The position numbers and the translations under genes were made by a program. Positions 28,274-36,884 of a stretch of 64,000 nucleotides of DNA are shown one piece after another; within the stretch, counting starts at the first letter, position 1; the number at the start of each line of letters is the position of its first letter. The stretch lies in contig NZ_CP101655.1 of NCBI RefSeq assembly GCF_028830055.1, positions 892,132-956,131 on the forward strand. Reading direction: 5' to 3'. Origin of the DNA: Pseudomonas serboccidentalis (GTDB taxonomy: Bacteria > Pseudomonadota > Gammaproteobacteria > Pseudomonadales > Pseudomonadaceae). Under the pieces are notes generated by a model. It was not told the origin of the DNA and ran no database searches. It was given only the letters and a program-made list of their open reading frames with translations.

Positions 28274-29161
28274 ATGCAAGCCGCCAACCCGCGTCGCGGG
28301 TACATTCTGGGCCTGAGTGCCTACATCATCTGGGGCCTGTTCCCGATCTATTTCAAAGCCATCGCCGAAGTTCCGGCCGTCGAAATCATCATTCACCGCG
28401 TGCTGTGGTCAGCGCTGTTCGGCGCCTTGTTGCTGATGGTGTGGAAGCACCCCGGCTGGTTGCGCGAGTTGCTGGACAACCCCAAGCGCCTGGCAATCCT
28501 GGCCCTGAGCGGCACCCTGATCGCGGCCAACTGGCTGACCTACGTGTGGTCGGTGAACAATGGGCGCATGCTCGAAGCGAGCCTCGGTTACTACATCAAC
28601 CCGCTGGTCAACGTGCTGTTGGGGATGTTGATTCTCGGCGAACGTCTACGGCGCATGCAGTGGATCGCGGTGGGGCTGGCAGCCGTCGGCGTGGCGCAGC
28701 AGGTGTGGCAGGTCGGCAGTCTGCCGTGGGTGTCGCTGGTGCTGGCATTGACCTTCGGTTTTTACGGACTGATCCGTAAACAGGCGCCGGTCAAAGCCTT
28801 GCCGGGGCTGGTGGTGGAAACCTGGATGCTGGTGCCGATCGCCGTGGCCTGGCTGTTGTTCAACCAGACCGCGACCAGTGCGCAACCCGAGTTCTGGACC
28901 ACCTCGCAAGCCTGGTGGCTGGTGGCGGCGGGTCCGGTGACGCTGGTGCCGCTGGTGTGCTTCAACGCTGCCACCCGCCACTTGCCCTACACCACCATCG
29001 GCTTCCTGCAATACCTGGCGCCGACCTTGGTGCTGCTGCAAGCGGTGTTGCTGTTCGGCGAGCACTTGTCGTCGAGCACCCTGATCGCGTTCATCTTCAT
29101 CTGGGCCGGTCTGGCCGTTTATAGCGTCGACGCGGTGATCAGTTTGCGTCGACGCAGCTGA
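28274..29161 (+). CDS. rarD: EamA/RhaT-type permease RarD
   Basis: 295 aa inner-membrane protein with about ten hydrophobic helices. It starts RGYILGLSAYIIWGLFPIYF and contains LEASLGYYINPLVNVLLGML, the RarD signature. RarD belongs to the drug/metabolite transporter superfamily; in E. coli it is chloramphenicol-linked by name, and the physiological substrate is unknown. A 10-bp GC-rich hairpin follows 22 bp after the stop. Confidence 0.92.
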   Translation: MQAANPRRGYILGLSAYIIWGLFPIYFKAIAEVPAVEIIIHRVLWSALFGALLLMVWKHPGWLRELLDNPKRLAILALSGTLIAANWLTYVWSVNNGRMLEASLGYYINPLVNVLLGMLILGERLRRMQWIAVGLAAVGVAQQVWQVGSLPWVSLVLALTFGFYGLIRKQAPVKALPGLVVETWMLVPIAVAWLLFNQTATSAQPEFWTTSQAWWLVAAGPVTLVPLVCFNAATRHLPYTTIGFLQYLAPTLVLLQAVLLFGEHLSSSTLIAFIFIWAGLAVYSVDAVISLRRRS

Positions 29162-29182
29162 TCAAAAAACGCACAAAGCTTC

Positions 29183-29207
29183 GCAGGCCACGGTTCTCGT
29201 GGCCTGC
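29183..29207. terminator. GC-rich hairpin after rarD
   Basis: Perfect 10-bp arms GCAGGCCACG/CGTGGCCTGC with a 5-nt loop. No U-run follows, so it may be a 3'-end stabiliser or a U-less terminator for rarD. Confidence 0.5.
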
Positions 29208-29224
29208 AACGTTCCTTCCCAAGG

Positions 29225-29346
29225 TTATCCACAGCGTGATCCCCGCCGTTTGTGTGCAAGTCACTGAATGCTGGCGGTTTTTTGATCAATTCGCCGCAAG
29301 CCACGGCCGGCCTGAAGCTGCGCCCGGTCTCTACAGGTTATCCACA
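29225..29346. promoter_or_regulatory. Pair of DnaA-box sequences (TTATCCACA)
   Basis: Exact TTATCCACA at 29225-29233 and 29338-29346 in the rarD/gcvR-like gap, plus an inverted variant TTATCCAGT at 29364-29372. The 9-mer also occurs by chance in coding DNA elsewhere in the window, so function is uncertain. Confidence 0.35.
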
Positions 29347-29384
29347 GGCAGGTGCACGTTAAAACTGGATAACCCGAGCAACGC

Positions 29385-29903
29385 TTAAACGTCTGTGCGT
29401 AACACCAGTTCGACCATCAGATCATCGGCCAGGGTTTCCAGGCGCGACTGCAACACATCCAGCGACAAGGTCAACGGCACCGCCAGAATCGCTTCGGCGT
29501 GAAACAGCGGCTCGCTGCTCATCGGCGCCGGTCGCACTTCCGTCACCAGCCGTTCGAGGTTCACCCCCTGCTCGCTGAGCAAGCGGGTGAGGTCGCGCAC
29601 GATACCCGGGCGGTCATTGCCCACCAGTTCCATGGCGATCGGTTTCCAGGTGCAGGATTGCTCGATACCGCTTTCGGCAATCAGCACACGAATGCCCTGC
29701 GCCGACAGCGCTTGTAAGGAATCGACTAATTCGTCGTAAGCCTCCGCCGGTACACCCACCCGCAAAATCCCGGCAAACTGCCCGGCCATCCGTGACATGC
29801 GGCTTTCCAGCCAGTTGCCGCCGTGCTCGGCGATGCATTGGGCGATGCGCTCGACCTGCCCGGGCTTGTCCGGGGCAAAGACAGTGAGTACGAGATGGTC
29901 CAT
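29385..29903 (-). CDS. GcvR-like ACT-domain regulator
   Basis: 172 aa made of two ACT domains, about residues 3-75 (LVLTVFAPDKPGQVERIAQC) and 90-165 (MELVGNDRPGIVRDLTRLLS). That is the layout of GcvR, the glycine-cleavage accessory repressor of E. coli. ACT domains bind amino acids, here presumably glycine or serine. A link with the glycine genes at 54-63 kb is possible but speculative. It is monocistronic, convergent with rarD. Confidence 0.85.
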   Translation of the reverse strand: MDHLVLTVFAPDKPGQVERIAQCIAEHGGNWLESRMSRMAGQFAGILRVGVPAEAYDELVDSLQALSAQGIRVLIAESGIEQSCTWKPIAMELVGNDRPGIVRDLTRLLSEQGVNLERLVTEVRPAPMSSEPLFHAEAILAVPLTLSLDVLQSRLETLADDLMVELVLRTDV

Positions 29904-29987
29904 GGCGCAGCCCTCTTGTCATGACTTTTGTTATAGAAAGGCAAGTATAGGCAAGGGACCCAAATCGGCTTGTAGCACCCTGCACTT

Positions 29988-30015
29988 GTGGCGAGGGGGC
30001 TTGCCCCCTCGCCAC
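29988..30015. repeat. Single REP palindrome, GGGGGCTTGCCCCC type
   Basis: Perfect 13-bp arms GTGGCGAGGGGGC/GCCCCCTCGCCAC with a TT loop; related to the ends of the longer elements at 47151, 53872 and 62896. Confidence 0.85.
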
Positions 30016-30196
30016 CAAAGTGTGCACCGCAAGGGACGCCATAGCAGGCGAGCAGAATTTATGTGTACAACTTTTTATATTTAGCTGGAACAATCTGATG
30101 GTTTTTTGAGAACATCCCGTTCCGCGACGTGACCGCAATGCGTCATGAGGTCGCAGAACGACGTAATTAGTCTGATTTTCACAAGCGCAAATCATC

Positions 30197-30224
30197 ATGT
30201 AGTATGCCGCTGCGCGCACTACAT
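30197..30224. promoter_or_regulatory. Palindrome upstream of glcB, possible RccR site
   Basis: Perfect ATGTAGT/ACTACAT arms 14 bp apart, about 200 bp before the glcB start. glcB is a recalled target of the RpiR-family regulator RccR in P. fluorescens, whose site I remember as a TGTAGT/ACTACA palindrome. The match is from memory. Confidence 0.5.
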
Positions 30225-30425
30225 AACGCTGGATCAATGTCTGCCCAAGGCATGTTCGCAACCTTGAAAGCCCCGTCAGCAAGGCCCCAAGCCGTTGATT
30301 GGTCCCAGCCCAGCCGCCAGCAATGGCATGTACTGGTCGGAAGGTTTGTGGTTTAAATGGCCAGAGGCTTCATTGTTAAATTGAAGAGCTGAAAAGCGAA
30401 ATAGCTGAGCAGAGTGAGGCAAGCA

Positions 30426-32603
30426 ATGACTGAACACGTTCAAGTCGGTGGCCTGCAGGTCGCCAAAGTCCTGTTCGACTTCGTGAACAACGAAGCCATT
30501 CCCGGTACCGGCCTCACCGCCGAAAAATTCTGGGAAGGTGCCGACAAGGTCATTCACGACCTGGCACCGAAGAACAAAGCCCTACTCGCCAAACGCGATG
30601 ACTTCCAGGCTCGCATTGATGCCTGGCATCAGGAACGTGCCGGCCAGGCGCACGACGCCGTGGCCTACAAAGCCTTCCTGCAAGAAATCGGTTATCTGCT
30701 GCCAGAAGCGGCTGATTTCCAGGCAACGACGCAAAACGTCGATGATGAAATCGCCCGTACCGCCGGCCCGCAACTCGTCGTGCCGGTGATGAACGCCCGC
30801 TTCGCCCTCAATGCCTCGAACGCCCGCTGGGGTTCGCTGTACGACGCCCTCTACGGCACCGACGCCATCAGCGAAGACGGTGGCGCGGAAAAAGGCAAAG
30901 GCTACAACAAGGTGCGTGGCGACAAAGTCATCGCCTTCGCCCGTGCCTTCCTCGATGAAGCGGCACCATTGGCTGCCGGCTCCCACGTTGACTCCACCGG
31001 TTACAAGATCGTTGACGGCAAACTGCTGGTCTCCCTCAAGGGCGGCAGCAACACCGGCCTGCGCAACGATGCTCAACTGATCGGTTTTCAGGGCCCGGCA
31101 GACGCACCGATCGCGATCCTGCTGAAGAACCACGGTCTGCATTTCGAAATCCAGATCGACGCCAGCACCCCGGTCGGCCAGACCGACGCCGCCGGCGTCA
31201 AAGACATCCTGATGGAAGCGGCACTGACCACCATCATGGACTGTGAAGACTCCGTGGCTGCCGTCGATGCCGACGACAAAGTGGTGATCTACCGCAACTG
31301 GCTCGGCCTGATGAAGGGCGATCTGTCCGAAGAAGTCGCCAAGGGCGGCCAGACCTTCACCCGCACCATGAACCCGGATCGCACTTACACCAAGGTCGAT
31401 GGCAGTGAACTGACCCTGCACGGTCGCTCGCTGCTGTTCGTGCGTAACGTCGGTCACCTGATGACCATCGACGCGATCCTCGACAAAGACGGCAACGAAG
31501 TGCCGGAAGGCATCCTCGACGGCCTGGTGACTTGTCTGGCGGCGATGCACAACCTCAATGGCAACACCTCGCGCAAGAACACCCGCACCGGTTCGGTCTA
31601 CATCGTCAAACCGAAGATGCACGGGCCGGAAGAAGCGGCGTTCACCAACGAGCTGTTCGGTCGCATCGAAGACGTGCTGGGCTTGAAGCGCAACACGCTG
31701 AAAGTCGGGATCATGGACGAGGAGCGCCGTACCACGGTCAACCTCAAGGCCTGCATCAAGGCGGCCAGCGAGCGCGTGGTGTTCATCAACACCGGGTTCC
31801 TCGACCGCACCGGCGACGAAATCCACACCTCCATGGAAGCCGGCCCGATGGTACGCAAGGCCGACATGAAGGCCGAGAAGTGGATCGGCGCCTACGAAAA
31901 CTGGAACGTCGATATCGGTCTGAGCACCGGCCTGCAAGGTCGTGCACAAATCGGTAAAGGCATGTGGGCGATGCCCGACCTGATGGCGGCGATGCTCGAA
32001 CAGAAAATCGCTCACCCGCTGGCCGGTGCCAACACCGCCTGGGTGCCATCGCCGACCGCCGCTGCGCTGCACGCGTTGCATTACCACAAGGTCGACGTGT
32101 TCGCCCGTCAGGCCGAACTGGCCAAACGTGCTCGCGCTTCGGTGGACGACATCCTGACCATCCCGCTGGCGGTCAACCCAAGCTGGACCCCGGAGCAGAT
32201 CAAGAACGAACTGGACAACAACGCCCAGGGCATTCTCGGTTACGTGGTGCGCTGGATCGATCAGGGCGTGGGTTGCTCGAAGGTGCCGGACATCAATGAC
32301 GTCGGCCTGATGGAAGACCGTGCAACGCTGCGTATCTCCAGCCAGCACATCGCCAACTGGCTGCGTCACGGTATCGTCACCGAAGCGCAAGTGATGGAAA
32401 GCCTCAAGCGCATGGCGCCGGTGGTCGACCGTCAGAACGCCAACGACCCGCTGTACCGTCCGCTGGCACCGAACTTCGACAGCAACATCGCCTTCCAGGC
32501 GGCGGTCGAACTGGTGATCGAAGGCACCAAACAGCCTAACGGCTACACCGAGCCGGTGCTGCACCGTCGTCGTCGCGAGTTCAAGAAGGCCAACAGCCTG
32601 TAA
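30426..32603 (+). CDS. glcB: Malate synthase G
   Basis: 725 aa, the expected isoform G length. It condenses glyoxylate and acetyl-CoA to malate in the glyoxylate shunt. Conserved blocks include [43 protein letters not shown] and the C-terminal catalytic region around [13 protein letters not shown]. The ATG at 30426 has GAGG upstream; an in-frame GTG four codons earlier overlaps that site. Single gene, with a strong terminator after it. Confidence 0.97.
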   Translation: MTEHVQVGGLQVAKVLFDFVNNEAIPGTGLTAEKFWEGADKVIHDLAPKNKALLAKRDDFQARIDAWHQERAGQAHDAVAYKAFLQEIGYLLPEAADFQATTQNVDDEIARTAGPQLVVPVMNARFALNASNARWGSLYDALYGTDAISEDGGAEKGKGYNKVRGDKVIAFARAFLDEAAPLAAGSHVDSTGYKIVDGKLLVSLKGGSNTGLRNDAQLIGFQGPADAPIAILLKNHGLHFEIQIDASTPVGQTDAAGVKDILMEAALTTIMDCEDSVAAVDADDKVVIYRNWLGLMKGDLSEEVAKGGQTFTRTMNPDRTYTKVDGSELTLHGRSLLFVRNVGHLMTIDAILDKDGNEVPEGILDGLVTCLAAMHNLNGNTSRKNTRTGSVYIVKPKMHGPEEAAFTNELFGRIEDVLGLKRNTLKVGIMDEERRTTVNLKACIKAASERVVFINTGFLDRTGDEIHTSMEAGPMVRKADMKAEKWIGAYENWNVDIGLSTGLQGRAQIGKGMWAMPDLMAAMLEQKIAHPLAGANTAWVPSPTAAALHALHYHKVDVFARQAELAKRARASVDDILTIPLAVNPSWTPEQIKNELDNNAQGILGYVVRWIDQGVGCSKVPDINDVGLMEDRATLRISSQHIANWLRHGIVTEAQVMESLKRMAPVVDRQNANDPLYRPLAPNFDSNIAFQAAVELVIEGTKQPNGYTEPVLHRRRREFKKANSL

Positions 32604-32625
32604 TTTGCGCTGAAGGCCGGACATG

Positions 32626-32658
32626 AAAAAGCCCTGATCGAAAGATCAGGGCTTTTTT
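32626..32658 (+). terminator. glcB intrinsic terminator
   Basis: Perfect 14-bp arms AAAAAGCCCTGATC/GATCAGGGCTTTTT around GAAA, followed by T, 23 bp after the glcB stop. Confidence 0.95.
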
Positions 32659-32670
32659 GTGGATGCAGAA

Positions 32671-32743
32671 TCAAAAGATCGCAGCCTTCGGCAGCTCCTA
32701 CAGGCGAGCTCATGCAGGAGCTGGCGAAAGCTGCGATCGTTTG
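32671..32743. repeat. REPIN, GATCGCAGCCTTCGGCAGCTC type (diverged)
   Basis: Left unit intact; the right copy (CAGGAGCTGGCGAAAGCTGC) carries several changes. Confidence 0.8.
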
Positions 32744-32755
32744 CTCTTCAAAAAG

Positions 32756-33202
32756 TCAGGGCTCGATGCCCAATTCGTGTTTGACCAGACCGAGCAACTT
32801 GCCCGTATCAATCGGCTTGAGCAGGAAATCCACCACGCTCAGATGCATCGCCGCAATGGCATCCTTCACATCCGCATCGCCCGAAACAATGATGATCGGC
32901 AGCGCCGCCCTGACCGATTCGCGCACCTGGCGGACCAGCTCCAGACCATCGATATTGCCCATGCGCAGATCAGTGATCACCAGCCCGATCAAAGGTTTTT
33001 CCGCGAGCATTTTCAGTGCGGTTTCGCCGCTGGCCGCGGTCATGCAATGAATGCCATCCAACGCGAGTATCTCCGACAACAGCTCCCGGGCGTCCTTGTC
33101 ATCATCGACGATCAGTACACGCTGCGGCGGCAAGTCGGGTTCGAGCATTACAGCGCTGAGCGCTTCACGCTCGGCGTCGCTCAAAATATCGTGGTCGGAC
33201 AT
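32756..33202 (-). CDS. Single-domain response regulator
   Basis: 148 aa, receiver domain only. The acidic pocket is VLIVDDDKDARE (Asp33-35), the phospho-acceptor Asp88 lies in VITDLRMGN, Ser is in IIIVSGDAD and Lys139 in LLKPID. About 25 extra residues precede the domain (MSDHDILSDAEREAL). There is no output domain and no adjacent kinase, so it probably works in a phosphorelay or by protein binding. The start at 33202 is chosen over one 12 codons upstream for which I see no support. Confidence 0.88.
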   Translation of the reverse strand: MSDHDILSDAEREALSAVMLEPDLPPQRVLIVDDDKDARELLSEILALDGIHCMTAASGETALKMLAEKPLIGLVITDLRMGNIDGLELVRQVRESVRAALPIIIVSGDADVKDAIAAMHLSVVDFLLKPIDTGKLLGLVKHELGIEP

Positions 33203-33462
33203 GGCATTCTCTACGTTTTCAAATCGATCACCTGGCACAGTCGTCTGACATCGCTAAGCACAGCTTCAATGTGCACTTCGTCGGATTTTTTTCCAATAGG
33301 CTGACGGAAGAATTTCCGACTGTTTTTGTAGGGATCTTCCCAAATGTGCCCAACGGCAGCGCCAACCTAGACTTACGTCCAATGGGCACCCTGCGCGCAG
33401 GGGCCGACCATGGCTGCAACGAACCGACGAACAACAATTCAAAAAAGACTGCGGTAATGGTT

Positions 33463-35397
33463 ATGAGTAAAGCGGACGCCTTCACCCAGGCAGGGAAAAC
33501 CGCGGTATTGCAGAACATTCAGGGCACCCTGCAATTTCTCCAGCGCTTCCCGCCCTTCAATCAGATGGAACACGCCCACCTGGCTTATCTGGTGGAGCAA
33601 TGTCAGCTGCGTTTCTATGCTCAGGGCGAAAGCATCATCAAGCCCGCCGACGGGCCGGTGGAACATTTCTACATCGTCAAACAGGGTCGTGTGATCGGCG
33701 AACGTCAGCACATCACCAAACCCGGCACGGAAACCACTTTTGAAATCACTACCGGCGAGTGTTTCCCCCTCGCCGCGCTGATTGGCGAACGGGCAACCCG
33801 CACCGAGCATCTGGCGGGCGAAGACACCTTTTGCCTGCAACTGAACAAACCGGCGTTCATCAAACTGTTCGCCTTGTCCAACAGCTTCCGCGACTTCGCC
33901 TTGCGCGGGGTCAGCAGCCTGCTCGATCAGGTCAATCAGCAAGTCCAGCAAAAAGCCGTGGAAACCCTCGGCACCCAGTATTCGCTCAACACCCGCCTCG
34001 GCGAACTGGCGATGCGTCATCCGGTGACCTGCAGCCCCGACACCCCACTGCGCGAAGCGGTGAAGCTGATGCACGAGCAGCAGGTCGGCAGCATCGTCGC
34101 GGTGGATGAACACAAGGCACCGCTGGGGATTTTCACCCTGCGCGACCTGCGTGAAGTGGTCGCCAATGGCAGCGGTGATTTCAGCGAAGCCATCGAACAG
34201 CACATGACCCGCGCGCCGTTTTTTCTCTCGCCGGATCACAGCGCCTTCGATGCCGCGATTGCCATGACCGAACGGCACATTGCCCATGTCTGTCTGGTGA
34301 AAGAACAGCGCCTGTGCGGCGTTGTCTCCGAGCGTGATCTGTTCTCGCTGCAGCGGGTCGACCTGGTGCACCTGGCCCGGACCATCCGCAGCGCCCAGCG
34401 CGTGGAGCAACTGGTGAACCTGCGTGGCGAAATCGGTCAACTGGTCGAACGCATGTTGGCTCACGGTGCATCCTCGACGCAGATCACCCACATCATCACC
34501 CTGCTCAACGACCACACGGTGTGCCGTGTGATCGAACTGACCCTCGCCGAAAAAGGCGACCCCGGCGTGCCGTTCAGTTGGCTGTGCTTCGGCAGCGAGG
34601 GCCGGCGTGAACAGACCCTGCACACCGATCAGGACAACGGCATCCTGTTCGAAGCGCGGGATGCGGCGCATGCGGCGGAGATTCGCGGCAAGCTGCTGCC
34701 GATTGCGCAGCAGATCAACCAGAGCCTGGCGCAGTGCGGTTTCAGCCTGTGCAAAGGCAACATCATGGCCGGCAATCCCGAGCTGTGCCTGTCCCGGGCG
34801 GAATGGGCGCGGCGTTTTGCGGCGTTCATCCGCGAGGCAACGCCAGAGAACCTGCTCGGATCGAGCATCTACTTCGACCTGCGGGTGGTCTGGGGCGACG
34901 AGAAAGGTTGCGCGCAACTGCGCCGGGGAATCCTCGATCAGGTCGGCGACAACCGTTTGTTCCAGCGCATGATGGCCGAGAACGCCCTGCGCAATCGTCC
35001 GCCCGTGGGGCGTTTTCGCGATTTTGTGCTGGCGCGCAAGAACGGCGAGAAAGCCACCCTCGATCTCAAGGTCCAGGGCCTGACGCCCTTCGTCGACGGC
35101 GCACGCCTGTTGGCTCTGGCGCATGGCATCGAAACCAACAACACCCTGGAGCGCCTGCGTCAGCTGGTCGAAAAAGAAGTCATCGAACGGCTCGACGGCG
35201 CGGCGTATGAAGAGGCTTACCACTTCATCCAGCAGACGCGCATGCAGCAACACCAGATCCAGACCCGCGAGAACCTGCCCTGGTCGAACCGGGTCGACCC
35301 GGACAGCCTCAATCATCTGGACCGGCGCATCCTGCGTGAATCCCTGCGCCAGGCCCAGCGCCTGCAAAGCAGCCTGGCCTTGCGGTATCAGCTATGA
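33463..35397 (+). CDS. cNMP-binding/CBS/DUF294 nucleotidyltransferase-like protein
   Basis: About 644 aa. In order: a cyclic-nucleotide-binding-like domain (residues about 20-140, with FYIVKQGRVIGERQ), a CBS pair (about 180-300, with DTPLREAVKLMHEQQVGSI and VCLVKEQRLCGVVSERDLF), and a nucleotidyltransferase domain with the motif GSEGRREQTLHTDQDNGILF, whose GS and DxD positions look intact. A C-terminal DUF294_C helical domain follows. The substrate is unknown. The ATG at 33463 is uncertain: ATG 33457 is possible, and a much longer frame runs from 33271. The stop overlaps the exonuclease start (ATGA). Confidence 0.85.
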   Translation: MSKADAFTQAGKTAVLQNIQGTLQFLQRFPPFNQMEHAHLAYLVEQCQLRFYAQGESIIKPADGPVEHFYIVKQGRVIGERQHITKPGTETTFEITTGECFPLAALIGERATRTEHLAGEDTFCLQLNKPAFIKLFALSNSFRDFALRGVSSLLDQVNQQVQQKAVETLGTQYSLNTRLGELAMRHPVTCSPDTPLREAVKLMHEQQVGSIVAVDEHKAPLGIFTLRDLREVVANGSGDFSEAIEQHMTRAPFFLSPDHSAFDAAIAMTERHIAHVCLVKEQRLCGVVSERDLFSLQRVDLVHLARTIRSAQRVEQLVNLRGEIGQLVERMLAHGASSTQITHIITLLNDHTVCRVIELTLAEKGDPGVPFSWLCFGSEGRREQTLHTDQDNGILFEARDAAHAAEIRGKLLPIAQQINQSLAQCGFSLCKGNIMAGNPELCLSRAEWARRFAAFIREATPENLLGSSIYFDLRVVWGDEKGCAQLRRGILDQVGDNRLFQRMMAENALRNRPPVGRFRDFVLARKNGEKATLDLKVQGLTPFVDGARLLALAHGIETNNTLERLRQLVEKEVIERLDGAAYEEAYHFIQQTRMQQHQIQTRENLPWSNRVDPDSLNHLDRRILRESLRQAQRLQSSLALRYQL

Positions 35398-36101
35398 GCC
35401 TGTTCTCGTGGTTGCGCCCGGCCAGCCCGTTGCTGTCGGCGGACTTGCAACAACGTCTGGCGAAGCTGCCTGCGATCCGCGAACTGCATGAATGCAGCCT
35501 GCGCGAACAGCGCTGGGTGGTGCTGGATCTGGAAACCACCGGGCTGAACCTGAGCAAGGATCGCGTGCTGTCGATCGGTGCCGTGGTGATCGAAGACGGC
35601 GCGATCGATTTCAGTCAGCAGTTCGAACGCACCCTGCAATGTCGAGAGCTGAAGCTCAGCCCGAGTGTGTTGATTCATGGTTTGGGGCCGAATGCGATTG
35701 CCGCCGGCAGCGACCCGGCCGAAGCGCTGCTGGAGCTCATGGAGTTTATCGGCGACAGCCCGGTGCTGGCGTTTCATGCGCCCTTCGATCAGCACATGCT
35801 CGGACGGGCGCTGAAGGAACACCTGGGCTACAAGCTGCAGAATGTGTTTCTGGATGTCGCGGACATGGCGCCGCTGCTGTGCCCGCAGGCGCATATCCGC
35901 GAGGCCGGGCTGGATGAGTGGATCGACTGGTTCAAGCTTGAGGTATTCGAGCGGCATAACGCGAGTGCCGATGCGCTGGCAACGGCGGAGCTGGCGTTGA
36001 TTCTGTTCAGCCGAGCGCGGCAGCAGCAGATTCACAGTCCGTTGAATCTGCAGCAGCGCTTGAGTCAGTGGAAGCGTCGTCAGCAGGCGCCTTCCTTCTA
36101 G
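35394..36101 (+). CDS. DEDDh-family 3'-5' exonuclease
   Basis: 235 aa DnaQ-like exonuclease. Motif ExoI is VVLDLETTGLNLSKDRVLSI (DxE), ExoII is AFHAPFDQHML and ExoIII is RHNASADALATAELAL (H-x4-D). It overlaps the nucleotidyltransferase-like gene by 4 nt, so the two are translationally coupled. The substrate could be DNA, RNA or a nucleotide made by the neighbour. It differs from replicative DnaQ by its short N-terminal extension and the lack of a visible polymerase-binding tail. Confidence 0.87.
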   Translation: MSLFSWLRPASPLLSADLQQRLAKLPAIRELHECSLREQRWVVLDLETTGLNLSKDRVLSIGAVVIEDGAIDFSQQFERTLQCRELKLSPSVLIHGLGPNAIAAGSDPAEALLELMEFIGDSPVLAFHAPFDQHMLGRALKEHLGYKLQNVFLDVADMAPLLCPQAHIREAGLDEWIDWFKLEVFERHNASADALATAELALILFSRARQQQIHSPLNLQQRLSQWKRRQQAPSF

Positions 36102-36122
36102 ATTTCTAGCGCCTGTTCCGGC

Positions 36123-36257
36123 CCCTTCGCGAGCAAGCTCGCTCACAGTTTTCGTGTCGAACAACATCCCCCAGTAGGAGCTGCCGCAGGCTGCGATCTT
36201 TTGATCTTGTTTTTAAAAGCAACATCAAAAGATCGCAGCCTTCGGCAGCTCCTACAG
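36123..36257. repeat. REP half plus REPIN
   Basis: A single CTTCGCGAGCAAGCTCGCTC unit (36123-36148) followed by an inverted pair of the GATCGCAGCCTTCGGCAGCTC type (36173-36257). Confidence 0.82.
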
Positions 36258-36313
36258 GGCTTACTATTAACTTCACCTGACCAGTGGCCAATTGCTAACC
36301 ATTCCCACCTCTG

Positions 36314-36335
36314 CGAGAATCGCGAACAATTCTCG
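36314..36335. promoter_or_regulatory. Dyad upstream of the iron sigma factor, possible Fur site
   Basis: CGAGAAT-N8-ATTCTCG about 30 bp before the sigma gene. The GAGAAT halves resemble Fur hexamers but the spacing is not canonical. Iron control fits the downstream genes. Confidence 0.4.
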
Positions 36336-36365
36336 TTGGTTAACATTTCCCAATCGGTGCGTCTG

Positions 36366-36884
36366 GTGTCGTCAGTCCCAAGCCCTCACAGTGAACTCGT
36401 CGGTGCGTTGTATCGCGACCATCGCGGTTGGCTGCTGAGCTGGTTGCGACGCAATGTGGCATGCCCACAGCGAGCCGAAGACCTGAGCCAGGACACCTTC
36501 GTGCGTCTGCTCGGCCGCGATGAACTGCTGACACCGCGCGAACCCCGGGCATTTCTGGTGGCGATCGCCAAAGGCCTGCTGTTCGACTACTTCCGTCGCG
36601 CCGCGCTGGAACAGGCCTACCTCGCCGAATTGATGCTGATCCCCGAAGGCGAACAACCTTCGGTGGAAGAACAGCAACTGATCCTCGAAGACCTCAAAGC
36701 CATCGACCGTCTGCTCGGCAAACTGTCGACCAAGGCCCGCGCCGCTTTCCTTTATAACCGCATCGACGGCCTCGGCCATGCCGAAATCGCCGAGAAGCTC
36801 GGCGTCTCGGTGCCGCGAGTGCGGCAGTACCTCGCGCAGGGGATTCGCCAGTGCTACGTCGCCCTCTACGGTGAGCCGACATGA
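36366..36884 (+). CDS. FecI-like ECF sigma factor (FoxI-type)
   Basis: About 172 aa. Region 2 contains LVGALYRDHRGWLLSWLRR and QRAEDLSQDTFVRLL; region 4 contains AFLYNRIDGLGHAEIAEKLG and VSVPRVRQYLAQGI. This is the iron-starvation sigma type that activates a TonB receptor gene. No strong ribosome site exists; GTG at 36366 (or 36357) gives the usual family length, whereas the longer frame from 36201 runs through a REPIN. It overlaps the FecR gene by 4 nt. Confidence 0.87.
   Translation: MSSVPSPHSELVGALYRDHRGWLLSWLRRNVACPQRAEDLSQDTFVRLLGRDELLTPREPRAFLVAIAKGLLFDYFRRAALEQAYLAELMLIPEGEQPSVEEQQLILEDLKAIDRLLGKLSTKARAAFLYNRIDGLGHAEIAEKLGVSVPRVRQYLAQGIRQCYVALYGEPT

Larger units (their letters stand above)
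29904..30425. other. 522-bp gene-free region upstream of glcB
   Basis: It contains a perfect REP hairpin (29988-30015), a dyad ATGTAGT-N14-ACTACAT (30197-30224) and about 200 bp of glcB leader. No credible reading frame or structural RNA was recognised. Confidence 0.7.

Noticed and set aside
29225..29372. A chromosome replication origin
   Set aside because: DnaA boxes alone are insufficient; dnaA, dnaN, AT-rich unwinding DNA and parAB are absent.
33384..33399. Sigma-54-like GGGCACC-N4-GCGCA before the cNMP/CBS protein
   Set aside because: The -24 GG and -12 GC spacing fits, but the first base and the TT of the -12 element are missing and no enhancer-binding site is seen.
36201..36365. N-terminal extension of the FecI-like sigma gene starting at 36201
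   Set aside because: The extra 55 codons are translated REPIN and promoter DNA; family length and alignment fit a start near 36357-36366.
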